Shown: positions 1 to 12,560 of the stretch, one piece after another
Numbering within the stretch: the stretch's first letter is position 1
Layout: the number at the start of each line of letters is the position of its first letter
Made by a program: the position numbers and the translations under genes
NCBI RefSeq assembly: GCF_020360975.1
Contig: NW_025408668.1
Coordinates: 2,852,001-2,916,000 of the forward strand
Reading direction: 5' to 3'
Source of the DNA: Hirsutella rhossiliensis
Taxonomy: Eukaryota; Ascomycota; Sordariomycetes; Hypocreales; Ophiocordycipitaceae
DNA: 64,000 nt
Notes under the pieces: generated by a model
The model's input: only the letters and a program-made list of their open reading frames with translations
Told to the model about the DNA's origin: nothing
Database searches by the model: none

Positions 1-3000
1 TAATAACGAATATACTATCGTATTTAACGTTAGTTATAAGTTCTTTTAATAGTAGTAGCTTTATAATATAGTCGAAAGCTATTAAATCCTATGGTTTCTC
101 TAGTACTAGTAGCGGTTGTAATTCTCCGTATAGTTTATATCGTTTAGCTTTACTTTATACGTAAAGTTTATATTCTTTAATAACTTATTATATTGCTTCT
201 TTAAGCTATAGGAAATTATATTATCGTCTAATCCGTTCTATTATTCTTCGGATTCCTTAGTATCTATATATTAGATATTCGTATATATCTTATATAACTT
301 TATCTCGTAATTCTAGTAGTATCTAGATTTTGTTTTTATATATTAGAACTTCTAAATGTCCTATATCGTATCCGTTTAGTGCTTTATATTCTTTTATCTA
401 TTTTAGGATCTTTTAGTATATCGAGTTATTAGGTTATACTTTAAATATTATATTTAGCTATCGTTGCTAGTAGTTCCCGTTTTCGTTGATTTCTAGGAGC
501 TGTCCTTTCGCTATAGGTGCTCCTATATCGTAGTTACTTCGTCGACTAAGGGTATTAGCTCGACCGTTTTCTATTCCTTTTCTATAGATTATTTCGTAGT
601 CGAATTCCGATAAATATTCGGCCTATCGGATCTATTGTCTATTTAACTATTACGTCGTTATAAAATATAAGATATTCTTATAGTCTATATAGACCTTAAC
701 TTTATATTTACTTCTAAGAAGGTAGTGTCGAAATTCCTTAAAAGCTTAAATAATTACGAGGAATTCTTTATCGTAGATAGGGTAATTAAGTTCTGCGCTA
801 TATAGCTTTTTCGAGTAGAATATAATTAGTCGTAGTCTTCCTTTATCGCCCTTTTATCCGATTTATGCTCCTAGAGTAAAGTCTAATATATTGGTTTTAA
901 GTTCGATTTATTGTTTTAGATCGAAGGTAGTTAAGACTAGTTCTTACGTAATCGTAGTTTTAATATATTCGAAAGCTTCGTTAGCTTTATCGTCCTATAT
1001 AAATTCTTTTTCCTTCTTCGTTAAGTTATATAGTAGTACTATAATCTTTCCGAAATCTTTAATAAATTATCGGTAGTAATTTATAAATCCTAGGAAACTT
1101 TATACGTCCTTAACGTTCTTTAGCGTTAGCTATTCTTTAACTAAGTTAATCTTATTTTATTATATCTATATCTCTCCTAGTAAGATCGTGTGTCCGAGGA
1201 AGTCTACTTCCTATATATAGAACTTACTTTTCTCTAGTTTAACTAGTAACTTCGTATTCTAAAGTACGCGGAGTACCTTATAGACGTGTTCTTTATATTC
1301 TTCTAGGGTGTCCGAGAAGATTAGGATATTATCTAGGTATACTACTATAAAGATATCTAAGTATTCGCGTAGGATATTATTAATTATCCGTTAGAAGGTA
1401 GCTAGTATATTTATAAGTCTAAATAGCATTACTAGATATTCGAATAGTCCGAATTTCGTTCTAAAGGCTATTATCTATTCGCGTCCCTTTTTTATACGTA
1501 TTAAGTTATAGGCGCCTTTAAGGTCGAGGGCTATAAACTATTTTTTACCGTATAGTCGATCTCATAGTTCCGATATAAGCGGTAATAGTATTCGGTCCTT
1601 TATTATAATATCGTTTAGGCGTCTATAGTCGATAACTAGTCGTAGCTTACCGTTTTTCTTTAGAATAAATATAACTAGATAGCCTACTTCAGATATTAAT
1701 ATTCGTATATATCCTTTTCGTAGATTCTCGTTAAGGTAGTCGCGTAGCGTTTATAGTTACTTTTCGTTTAGGTTATAGATTTTATAGAACGTCGGCGTTG
1801 TTCTATCCTTAAGACAAATTTCGTGGTCCTATTAGCTATATTTAGGTAACCCTATCTTAAGTTCTTCCTTAAAGAGTTTATCGTATTTCCGGTATTCCTA
1901 GGGGATATTCTTTATTCTATCTTATAGGCTTTATTCTTTCTTTTAAGAGCTAGTTTCTCTTAACTCGAGCTCTTTATTAATTTATTTAAGGTCTTTCCTT
2001 AGAGTAGCAATAACTCTTTAGATCTTCGTATTATATCCTTTATTCTATTTATATCGGATACTAGGTTATATAGTACGTAGGTCTTATTAGTCGATTTTAT
2101 TATGTCCGCTAGTTCGGTTGCTGTTTTCGTTTATATCGCTAAAGCCCGTAATAATTTACTTAAACGGTTATCCCTTTTATCCTATTTAGTAGCTAAATTA
2201 TCGTAAAATTTTACTTTCTCCTAAATCTACTAGTCCTAGAAACTTACGTCTTCGTTCTAACGTAGCTAGCTAGTTTTCTAGTTAATTAGTAGATTGCTCT
2301 CCTATAGCTATAGAAGCCCTAATATAAGGTTATATTCTCTAATATCTATAATATCGAAGTTAACTCGTTCGTCGTAGCCCTAGATATTAATATCGAGGTG
2401 ATTAATCTCTATATTAATAATTCCGTTATTATAGTTAAAGGCCTCTCCTTCGATATTCGTAAGTTTATATAGATCTTTCTTATATCTCTATATAAGTCGG
2501 TAACGATTAACGACTCTAGGTAAAACGTAATTACCTATCGCGCCGTAGTCTAAAAGTATACGCGCGTAATATCCCGCGATTTAGATATCTAATACTATTT
2601 AGTCGCTATAGCTTGCTATTGCTATATATAGGGTCCTTAGATCTTATCGTGTCGTGCTAGTCTATAGCCCTTTTATAGATAGCGTACCTCGTTTTTTACC
2701 TAGTCCTTATTCGTTTTATTTAGGTATTCTTCTTCGATTTATTGTTAATATCGTTTCTTTACGTTTTTATCGCGTAGTATTATATCGGGGCTTAAGAGAC
2801 TAATTTCTTATAGCTAATCGAAGATTTCTTATTTCTCGACGCTATATCGTTTACATTATACTACTTCGTAGTTAATTGCGTACTATACTTCGCAATTTTA
2901 TTCGTTTTCGTACTAAAGGTCGAGTTTTCGTTTAGCGTTTTTCTATTTTTTATATAGTGTTTCTATATCGATTTTTCCTTAGTTAAATGCGGCTTATAGC

Positions 3001-4100
3001 CTTCGTACGTATTGCTAATAATCTTTTAGTGCACCGTTATATCGTTTATGCTATGCTCGTGCTTTTTTATATTTATAAACTCTATAGTTCGGGTATATAT
3101 ATTCGTTATAATCTTCTTTATTATATTTAATTCGTTGCGTAAGTCTTTAGAAGATTAATAGTTCGGATGCCTTAGAGCGAGTAGCGTTATGCTATTCCTT
3201 TATTTTAGCGTGTTTATAGATTTTATATATCTCCGAAAGATATCTCGTTAATAAACCGTAATTATCGCGGCATTCGAGTAGCGTGCCGTAATTAGGTTCT
3301 AATAATATAACTTAGTCGTTTAGGTAGCGTTAATCGATTTTCTAGTAGTCTAGTTCTATGCTTAGGTAGGGTTTCGAAAGTACTTATCCTTCGAACCTAA
3401 CTAGGAAGGCGTCGTGTCGTGCCTTTATCTAGAAGTATATTATATAGTCTAGGTGGACGTATAATATCTATAAAATATACTTATAGTACTTATAAGTAAG
3501 TAGTGTTTATAGATCGTCTCTAAATTCTCCTCGTAGTTGCTATTCTCGTTATAAAGCTATAAAGGTATCGACTACGGCGATAGCTATAGCGTAGTCTCCT
3601 TCGCGTAGTGCCGGTTAATATCGAATTAGTATAGCTTATTAGTTTTCCGTAAGAATTTAAGGTGTTTATTAGGTTCTAATTTTAAGTATTTCTTTAAATT
3701 CTTCGAAGTATAGAGCGTGTTCTCTAATCGTGGCATTCTCCCTTAGTAGCGAGGGTAGTAGTATAAGTTCGTTCTCGTCTTCCGTTTCTCCGAGTGTTTC
3801 TTATTCTTTAGAGCTTATATCGTCGACACTTCGTTGTTCCTCTTTAGGTTATTATCTAAGTTTCGTAAGCATAAGGGCTACGTCCGTATCTTCTTTATTA
3901 TATTGTTTATAGACTACCTATCGTTATTATCGATTTTTATTTCGTATGTCTTCCTAGAATCGTTTACCGTTCTTCTTAATCTAGTCTTAGGAGACTCCTT
4001 TAGGATAGGGGTATTCCAGTTCTACGAATTTAACTTATTTCTATATTTTAGGATCCCTTCGTTATATTATTATAAGGGTCTTCTTTAGTAGCTTTAGGAA
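1..4100 (-). pseudogene. pol of gypsy A1: protease, reverse transcriptase, start of RNase H (broken, partial)
   Basis: This is the replication polyprotein of the gypsy element, minus strand, cut by the window edge. The reverse transcriptase core is visible at about 1360-1305, where the frame reads [16 protein letters not shown]. This is the motif C hairpin of Ty3/gypsy RT; the second catalytic Asp of YLDD now reads Asn (1328-1339), as expected from G-to-A change. Conserved RT surroundings run from about 2000 to 900, with RNase H leftward of that. Protease lies between the Gag zinc knuckle and RT, but I could not pin its active-site triad. Several short plus-strand open frames here (for example at 891-1076 and 3730-4088) are antisense shadows of this gene. 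Confidence 0.8.
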
Positions 4101-5090
4101 CTATCCGGTACCGTTCTTATCGCTTAGGTATACCGTATATTCGTCATCGTAGTATATAGTCTAACTAAGGAGTTTATACTTTAGTTCCTATCTATTAGTA
4201 GCGTTTAGGTGTTTCTTACCTTCTAGGGCTAGTGTCTAGTAGGTTTTCTTCTCCTTACGAGGTTGTCTATATTCCTTAGAGTAATGTCTAAGTTTCCCGT
4301 AGTTAAAACACTTTCCTTTGCTTTTTTATATTGCGTCTAGGTCTATCCTGCCTAGGTTAGTTATATAGGCGTAGGCAATAGGAGTTTCGCGCTTCTTTTT
4401 ATAGTTAGCGCGTCGGTTAAAGTTATTCTTATAGGAAGGGTTCTAGTTTCCTCTTCCTTATTTCTTTTCTTAGCGTCGCGTATACTATCTATCGTCGATT
4501 CGTACTACTATAGCAATATAGTCCGAGAGGTTATTAGGTCGATTTTCCTTATAGAGCTCGTCCTTAACTTCTTCTTTAAGCCCGTCGTAGAATCGTAATA
4601 TAAGAGGTTCGTCGTCCTAATTAAGCTTTAAGGTAACTTAACGGAACTTCGTAGTATAATCCGATGCTAAGATCCTTTATCGGAGTTCTTAAAGTTTTTA
4701 TTCGGCTTCTCGTTCCTTATCGGTTGTTCTAAATACCTTCGTAATAGCTTCTTCGAATCCTTAGAAACTAGCAAAGACTTCGTCTATCTCGTTATCTCGT
4801 CGTGCTAGTTAGTTGTCGAGAAAGTCCCTTATAATAGGTCTAAACTAGGCGAGTGCCGTTCTAGATAAATAATTTCCTACGTAGAGTACCTTTTCGACTA
4901 GGTCCGAGAGTTTAGTAGGGTAAAACCGGTGGTAGGCCTTAAGTTAGGTAAGAAAGTCTCGAAGTGTGCTATAAGTACCGTCGAATAGTCCTAGCTATTT
5001 TAGTTTAACTGCTTCTCTAAGGTCCCTAACTTATCCGTTACCTCCTTTATTCCTAAGTAACTATACCTTATATCGAAGGGTAATGATTTC
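4100..5090 (-). pseudogene. gag of gypsy A1 (broken)
   Basis: This is the nucleocapsid/capsid precursor that packages the element RNA into virus-like particles. On the minus strand from about 5090 the frame reads as a Ty3-type Gag with the stretch FDGTYSTLRDFLT, then a long helical domain. A CCHC zinc knuckle at about 4310-4266 reads KCFNYGKLRHYSKEY: the first Cys and the His survive, the other two Cys now read Tyr. The stops I can see are TAG/TAA at positions where Gln or Trp fits. I infer that the frame is dead through RIP and not through insertions or deletions. The start codon is not certain. The same frame is present, more damaged, in A2 at about 21.6-22.6 kb. Confidence 0.8.
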
Positions 5091-5217
5091 GCGCATTATG
5101 TCCTAAGGCGATATAGTGGCTCTAGAGTTAGTTAATCTAGCTTACTATATAGGCATATTAATAGTTGCGATATTGCTTAGAGTGACGCGGTATTGCACTA
5201 AATAAGAGCTTTTAACG

Positions 5218-5687
5218 TATAACGACCGGTGTTATTCCTAAGGGATAAACCTATCGAGGGGTTTATATTAGCAGATATAATAGGGCGTGGTCTAAGCAAT
5301 AATAAGTATATTACGTTAGTGATAAGTCGGAGGTCGTAGACCGTAGACTATAACTAGGTAATTAGAATTAGAGATAGAATCGTAATAAAGATCTATATTA
5401 AAAGCTAGAGAGCTATCTATCTAAAGGAGTAAAAGTAGGTGGCTATATATACCCGTAGAGACTATCCTTAGATTATAGTCCTAGCCGTAATCCCCTTCGT
5501 GGCTTACTATAGCTTACTCGTGAGCTATGCTCCTAAGTAGTGATCTATCTATATAAGGCTTACTTAGCTCACGTACGCTCTAGGTAAGCTAAGCCTAAGT
5601 AACTTCTCGTCCCGACTATTATTCTAAGCCGCCTTATTACGTGAACGTGGCCGGTTCTCCTACGGCCCGCTAACCGTGGTCGTAATA
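5218..5687 (-). repeat. 5' LTR of gypsy A1
   Basis: This 470-base block recurs at 15357-15827 and 22711-23181. It starts TATAACGACCGG and ends GTCGTAATA, the TG...CA ends expected of an LTR after G-to-A and C-to-T change. It lies on the gag side, so it is the 5' LTR of a minus-strand element. Confidence 0.9.
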
Positions 5688-5692
5688 TACTT

Positions 5693-6209
5693 ACTCTTTT
5701 TAATATACCCCCTTACTACCCTAGCTTCTAAATAGTAAGGTAATAGGTAGAGGAGCGTTCGGTTTAATAAATATAAGGCTATTCCGATATTAAATTTAGC
5801 TACTTTATATTATCCGTTTAAGGAGGTTATTTAAAAATAAGGAAGGCTCTTAATTATATCCTATAAAAAGGAAAGGTAAATATAGTAAAAGGGAAGTTTA
5901 TTTAGCGGCTAGTACTCCGTACTATATAGGTACGTTATACTAGCTGCCCCTTCTTACTTAAGGAGGGTTTAAATATTAGTTAATTAAGGTTATATAACTT
6001 ACTCTTACTACTTAACTTAATAGTTTAAGGCTATTATTATTAACCCTTCTTATAAGGGATATAGCTATTATAGGGCTAGGTAAAAAAAATTAGTATATAT
6101 AAAAAGGTAAAAGCTAGGACCTAAGGGAGAGGATATAAAGAGAAGCCCCTTATTTCCTCTCCCCTTAAGTCCCTAAGTTTATTACCTATACCCTCTTTTA
6201 AGGTATAGT
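5693..6209. other. unassigned AT-rich spacer
   Basis: About 500 bases between the A1 target-site base run and Copia C_a that I cannot match to any repeat in the window. It contains an imperfect inverted repeat (arms 6121-6133 and 6155-6169, purine-rich against pyrimidine-rich). No convincing reading frame is visible. It may be an upstream part of LINE L, but I see no proof. Confidence 0.4.
6121..6169. repeat. short imperfect inverted repeat
   Basis: The arms CTAAGGGAGAGGA (6121-6133) and TCCTCTCCCCTTAAG (6155-6169) can pair around a loop of about 21 bases, with two extra bases in the right arm. Function unknown; possibly chance in a purine/pyrimidine-skewed stretch. Confidence 0.4.
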
Positions 6210-6694
6210 TCTCGTAAAGAGAGATATAAGAAGTATATAAAAATATATAAAGGTAAAATTAAAAGTAAAGGGTTAGATAGGTAGGGTAGAGATATATAAT
6301 TCTTATAGGGGCAGTAATTATAGTAGGGGAATAATTATTATATTGCCTTAATTATCCTTCTTTCCTTTATCTAACGCCCTTCTTTATACTTATTTAGTAT
6401 CTTAATTAATAAAGAAGATCCTACTTAAAGAAGCTATTAATATCCTTTTAACTATCGAGCTTTTTACTAGTTTTTCCCCTCCTTTTTAGCCGTTGCCGGT
6501 ATATCTATCTTATCTCTCGCTACCTCTATAAGAAGCTATCGCTACTTATACTTCCCTTTATACCCTTACCCTCCTTTCTATACCTCTTTTTAGCTCCTTC
6601 TTCCTTCTTCTATACTAGGTGTTTTTAGCTTCCTAGGTCCCTCGTACTAAGGGATATCTCTAAGAACTACGAAATTAAGCTACGCTTTGCGATA
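6210..6694 (-). repeat. 3' LTR of Copia C_a
   Basis: This 485-base copy matches 12083-12560 and the other C-family LTRs. On the minus strand it starts TATCGCAAAGCG and is preceded by a purine-rich tract (rc of 6695-6710, GCTAAGGGGG), the polypurine primer site used for plus-strand synthesis. Confidence 0.88.
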
Positions 6695-6989
6695 TACCCC
6701 CTTAGCTATAGCCTGCCCTTATAGAAAGGGTAAAGCTAAATACCTAGGCCGGTAAGCGTATAGAGGAGGTCTTAGTTTATACTTATCCCTTACTTAAGAA
6801 ATCTAGGTTTTAGCCCTAAGCTCTTTTAGACCTACTTTAGGAAAAAAGGGCTTAAGGAGGAAATTAAGTCCTATAAGAAAGGGGGGCTTTTCTAAGGATA
6901 AGTCCTTAAAAAGGGGGCCTTTTTAAGAAGAATAAGTCCTAATTAAGCTAAGGGCCCTCCTCTAAGATAAGTTATAATTCCTCTCTTTA

Positions 6990-9900
6990 GCTATAAACGT
7001 CTCCTTCCTCTTATATACTATTAGCTCCTCTTATAGACTCTTAAGGTAAGCTTCTAAGGATAGCTTCTCTTAAACGTTTTCTAGCTTAATTTACTATAAA
7101 AGGATAGCTAGCTTTTACTTTAGTAAGGGCTTTATAAGACCGTTAGCTTTTAGTAATACTATTAAAACTTAATAAATAGAAATAAGTCCCCTTTAGACTT
7201 CTTAGCGTAACTAATACTAATAGATATTAATATACTATAGCTAGGTCGATAGCTTACTATTTTCTACTATAAGAATTCGTATAGTCTATATATTATTATA
7301 TTCTATAGCTAATAGAGTCGGAATTTATAGTTATAGAGATATTAGTAGCTAGCTAAGGAAAATCGCTTCTTTTAATACTTTTAAAAGAGCTAGTAGCTTT
7401 GCCTCTATACTAAAAGTCGTAATAGTAGCTTACTTTAAAGCTCTTTAAGTAATAGTTCCTTTAAAAGGGATATAATATACCCCTATAAGATCTTTCTATC
7501 TAAGGAATTATCTATAAAGGACGAATCGCTTAAATAAAGGAAGATTTCGGTAGCTAGTTTCCTTCCCTGCCCTCTTAGGCATAGACTATATAATCTCGTT
7601 AAATAGAAATAAAGGATTACTTAGTTTATTACTTCTTAGTACCTAGAGCTAGGATTTTAGTTATACCTAGCTAGCTAGGAGACCGTAAAAGAGATATCCG
7701 GTCTAGTAGAAATAGCTAAAAAAAGTAAGGAGCCTACCTTCTATTAATATTAGTATTTCTCTTACTCCCTAGCTTAAAAGGATAGATTAAGTAAAAGCTC
7801 TTTATTTAATATAGGTATAGAGGGAAGCTTCTTATTAAGGGAATTAAGGAGGAATTTATAAGCGACCTTATCGATATAAGCGTCCTAGGTAAGCTAGATA
7901 GTCCGTTAGGACCTATTTTAAAGGATTTATATCCCTAGGAACTACTTTAGCTCCCCTAGCTTAGTTATCTTATACCTTTATTATAGGCCTTTTATAGCCT
8001 CCTTAGTATTTACTTCTTTCTCTTTTAAGTAAGCCTAGATAATATTATTAACGTAGAAGAAGACTATAATTTTACCTTTCTATATTATATATAGTTCCTA
8101 AGGGACTTTCTTAAAGCCTAGGGCTTTAAGGGAACCGGTTAAATACTATTACTATAGAAGGGGTAATCTTTATAGTCTATATAAAGCTTTCCTAAGCTAT
8201 AGAACCTTTCCTAGCTATTAGAAACTAAGAGGAAGTCGTATATAAATAACTTCTTCTTTCTTAAGAGGGTAGTTAATAAAGGCGTTAACTATATCTATCT
8301 AATCGAGCTTAAGGTCGAATTCTACTACTATAGCTATAAGGGTCTAAAAATATATCCTTACTAAGGTAGTTGCCTTAGTAGGTAGATCCCCTTTTTCCTA
8401 TTAATTCCTATAGATAACTAGCTAGGCCTTATACTTTTAAAGGAAGCTATATTTATTAGTCTTATAAATAAAGACCTACTTATCGCTAAGGACCTATTTT
8501 CCTCTTACCTTTTTCTTAAGGACCTCTTTAAAAGACCCTATCTCTTTATATAAAGCTAGATAGTCTTTCTAGGCCTAGAAAAACTAGTTTCTATAGGGGT
8601 GTTTTTCTAGCTACTTTTAATTTACTAGTAGGTCTAGGAGGTCTCTTTTATATACCTTCCTTACTAATATTAGCTTAAAGAGCTGGCTTATTATAAACGC
8701 TTTATAGGAACTATCTTTTATTAGTATTAAATAGAAGTTAGAAAAACGATCGAAATAAAGAAGAGGTTAGTCTTCTTTTATATTAGGCCCTATACCTTCC
8801 TTTACTTCTTAAAGTAAGGATAAAAAGGTAGCTAGGTAATCCTTTAAGAGAGGTGCCTTTCCTACCCCCTTAAGAGTTAATATAAGAAGATTAATAGAGA
8901 AAGCTACTTCTAGATCTTCTTCTTATTCTATAAGAGGATACGTAGGAAGGTAGGCGTATTCTAGCTCTATTACTTTCCTATAGTCTCCTTCTTCGTTTAA
9001 ATTATCTAATCTAGTAGCTTCCTTTTCTTCTTTAAAGTTAGCGTTATCCTCGACTACTTTAACGTTAGTTTCTTTTTTTATTTCCTTATCTAAGGCTTCT
9101 TCTTATAACTATTAAGAAGGGGGGATTTAGATCTTTTAAATTAGCTAACGTTATAAGAGTAAGAGGGGCTATTAATCCTTCTTTCCGTCGAAGAAGCTAG
9201 ATTCGTCGAAAATTATATCCTTAGTCGAAATAACCTTCTATAAAAGAGGAATTTAGATTTAGAAGATATTTATAGAATTATAACTAATAAGGTAATTAAT
9301 AAAGGCTCTAGGATTAAGCTTTCTTTTCTTCTTCCTTTTTAGCTATATATCGGTAGTTATAGCGTATGCCTTATAGCCGTAGGTATAAAGGTAGGCTAGC
9401 GAGGCCCTCTTCTTCGTAAAGAGCTTAAGGGGGGATTTCTAGTCTATTCCTTAGTTTAGTCCCCTAGGGTCCTTAAGGTCCCTAGGGGTCTAGTTTTAAA
9501 GGTAATAGGCGGTCTTAATAACTTCCCTTTAAAGGTCGTAGGGAAGCTTTATAGTAAGTCTTATTATATAGGCCCGTTCTATTATAGCACCCCTTAATCT
9601 TTCTACCCTTTTATTCTAGGCCTAAGTATTTAGTATTAATAGGAGGGGTAAAATGCCCCTTTTTTAAAGCTAATTTAAGATATCTATTATAAATAGCTCT
9701 CTATTAAACTATATCTTTTTTACCTTATAGCTAAAGTAGGATTTTATCTAGTTAATAAAGTCTTAAAAGGTAAACTAGTTATACTTACTTAGGTAGGTTT
9801 ATAAGAAATAAGGGAAAACTATTTTTAAAAAGGCGTCTATAAAAAACATTACCTTAACGAAGCTTTCTTAATCCCTAAAGATATTAGTTTAGTCGATATA

Positions 9901-11937
9901 AATTTCCTTATATAGCTAGTCTAGCTATAAAGGGGTTCGTCTAGAAATTCGTCTCTTAGTCTTTCCTTAGCTATAGTATTCGTATTTAACGGTCTTTAAG
10001 CCCCTTATTTATACGCCCTATTATTAGCCTAGCTTATATAAAGCTAGGGGGCCTAGGTAACTAAGTCGTATATACTAAAAAATACCGTCTCCTTAGGCTA
10101 CTAAAAGAGGGTCTTTTATAGTAGACCTATTCCTCTTAGTAAGGAAAGCTAACTTCTTAAGTAGTTCCTTCTTATAAATAGGTCGGAATTCGAAAATAAA
10201 TTAACTAAATTTCTCCTTAATAAGCCTAATAGTTTAATTCTTCTAGACTAGCCTTATAGGCTTAGACGTTATATCCTAAAAGATTCCTTCCTCTTAAAGA
10301 AGGTAGAAGGAAATTAAGCTTATTAAAAATTAAGGGTAAAAAGCTACCCTTTTTTATCGAAGAATTTATATAGTCCTATTAGGTAATTTTATTATAAAAT
10401 TCACCCTTCTATATCCCTCTATCTATATAGTTAATTCCCTAGTAATAAGATATTCCTTTTATACTTTCTTAAAGGACTAGAATTATAAGAGTATATTATA
10501 GATATTAAGGGAAGTACTAAAGTTAAGGATAGCTAATTTTCGTAAGGGATAATTAGAGGGTCCTAATAGGTAGTCTTACTAATTTATAGGGAAGACGAAT
10601 ACTAGATTTACTATACTAACGATTTTTCCTTAAATTTATAGCTCGAATAGTAGTAGCGGCGTTATTAGTTACTATTTCTTAGTAACCTAAATCTCGTTTA
10701 TCTTCTTCTATAATAAGGGGTCCTCCTTAAGAGACTATTATATTATTTCTTATAGCCTCTTTAAAGGGTTAAATCCTTTAGGTCGGTTTTCCTCGAAGAC
10801 CTATTAGTATTATAATAACCGATAGCCTAGTAATTTATAGGCTAGGCAGCTATTTTATCTAGTCTTTTATTTCTTTAAGGAATCTTTATCTAGATCTAAA
10901 AGGTCTACTTAAAAACCTCCCCTTTTTACCCTTTATTGCTAATTTTAATAAAGAGGTTCGATTTCGACTAGTTCCTTAATTTTTTAACTAATAGACTAAA
11001 CGGTCTATTAAGGGACTAGTTAGGCCGGTCTAACTAACGGGACCGGGGCCGGGCCTAGAGTAAGAGGCGGAGCTAAGGCTAGGCCTAGGGTAGCCGTTAA
11101 AGACGGTATTAATACTCTTAAGGGAGGAGGAGCTAGAGGGGCAATAGCTATAGTAGAAGTAGTAGGAACTATAGTAATAAGGGCTATAGTAGCTATAAGG
11201 GTAGTAGGTCGAGCCGTCTAGGTTAAGTATTAGCTATAAAGAAATAAGACTACTTATTATTATACTTTAATAGCCTCTTTATTTAGTTCCTAGCTAGCTT
11301 CTTAAAAGATAGTTAAGTAACTATTACTAATAGGCTTTATTAGTAGAGATATATCCTATAGCTATTAGCTAGAAAGAGCTTTTATAAGGAAGTATTAGTT
11401 AGCTTCCTTAAGGATTTCTTCTTACTTAGCTAGCTATAAAGAAGCTAGTAAGTTCCTAGTAAAAAAGGCTCCTAAGTATACTATATAGATCTTCTTAATA
11501 TAGTTAGTTATATAGCCCCTTAAGGGAGCTATTAAGGTCTTAAGCTTTAAGAGCTACTACTTAAGAGTCTCTTCCTCTTAAAGAGAGATTAGCTTTATAG
11601 TACTAATAGATTCCGTTATCGCTATATATATAGTAGTTAATAGCTTTATCTTATAGAGGTATTCCTTATAGTAACTCTTATAGTTACCTAAGGTAGTAGA
11701 AAAAGCTCTTTATTATATAGAGGTTAGCTTAGAAAAGAGGGAAGCTCCCTCTATAAATTCTATTACCCTAGGATAAAGAGGGGGCTTAAGAGGGTCCTAC
11801 TTATTAAAGAAGACTAAATTATAAATAGTTCTATCTATATAAGCCTATAGCTCCTTTACCTACTTATCTTAATCTTAGGGCTTTATAAGAGTCGTCTTAT
11901 AGACTATAGGAATAGTAAAGGAGTTATTTTTCGATAT
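6990..11937 (-). pseudogene. gag-pol of Copia C_a (broken)
   Basis: This is the single Gag-protease-integrase-reverse transcriptase-RNase H region of a Copia element, on the minus strand. It is assigned mainly by alignment with C_e, where the domains read clearly. The reverse transcriptase box at 8044-8055 reads YVNN on the minus strand, so both catalytic Asp codons have become Asn. Stops are frequent and of the TAA/TAG kind. The start is placed by homology at an ATA triplet (11937-11935) that would be ATG before G-to-A change, in the same context as in C_b and C_e. The end is placed by homology to the TGA of C_e. Confidence 0.75.
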
Positions 11938-12082
11938 CGTTATAGAGAAAGAGGGTAGAAAAGTTAGTTAAAAATCGGCTTTTCTTATAAGAAGGGTAAA
12001 AGGAAGCTATAAGGGATATAAGAAAGGTGCCTTTTATAATAGCTAGAAGGTATAGGAATACTATTCCTCTTAAGCTTATAAC

Positions 12083-12560
12083 TCTTATAAAGAGAGATAT
12101 AAGAAGTATATATAAAATATATAAAGGTAAAATTAAAAGTAAGGGGTCGAATAAGTAAGGTAGAGATATTTAAATCTTATAAGGGTAGTAATTATAGTAA
12201 GGGATTAATTATTATATTACCTTAATTCTCCTTCTTTCTTTTATTTAACGCCCCTTTTTATACCTATCTAATATCTTAATTAATAAAGAAGATCCTACTT
12301 AAAGAAGCTACTAATATCCTTTTAACTACTAAGCCTTTTACTAGTTTTTCCTTTCCTTTCTAGCTATTACTAGTATATCCGTCTTATCTTTTACTACCTT
12401 TATAAGAAGCTATCGCTACTTTTACTTCCCCTCTTACCTCTACCTTCCTCTTTATACCTTCTTTTAGCTCCTTCCTTAAAATATATTTTTTTAGCTTCCT
12501 AGGTCCCTTATACTAAGGGATATCTCTAAGAACTACGAAATTAAGCTATACTTCGTAATA
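12083..12560 (-). repeat. 5' LTR of Copia C_a
   Basis: Matches 6210-6694. On the minus strand it is followed by GTTATAAGC, the same place where C_e has GTTATGAGCCC; this is the likely tRNA primer binding site. Confidence 0.85.

Larger units (their letters stand above)
1..5687 (-). mobile_element. Ty3/gypsy element A1 (chromovirus-like), cut by left window edge
   Basis: This is the 5' two thirds of an LTR retrotransposon read on the minus strand. It aligns base for base, apart from C/T and G/A changes, with the complete copy A2 at 17.48-23.18 kb. Its 5' LTR is at the right end and gag and pol follow leftward. The outer 5 bases are TACTT (5688-5692), whose partner lies outside the window. A1 is clearly less mutated than A2: many CpG, TpG and CpA sites that are TpA in A2 survive here. 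The 3' LTR, integrase and chromodomain lie beyond the left edge. Confidence 0.9.
6210..12560 (-). mobile_element. Ty1/Copia element C_a, full length, heavily RIP-mutated
   Basis: A complete minus-strand Copia element with two LTRs. It aligns along its whole length with C_b (27870-34211) and, inverted, with C_e (50648-56952). It is more TpA-rich than either. The bases outside its two ends do not match: ATAGT at 6205-6209 against ATAAG at 12561-12565. So a clean target-site duplication is missing, unlike C_b and C_e. LINE L ORF1 begins directly at its right end. Confidence 0.9.

Noticed and set aside
891..4088. Short plus-strand open frames in gypsy A1
   Set aside because: They are antisense to gag-pol, which has clear RT and zinc-knuckle motifs on the minus strand.
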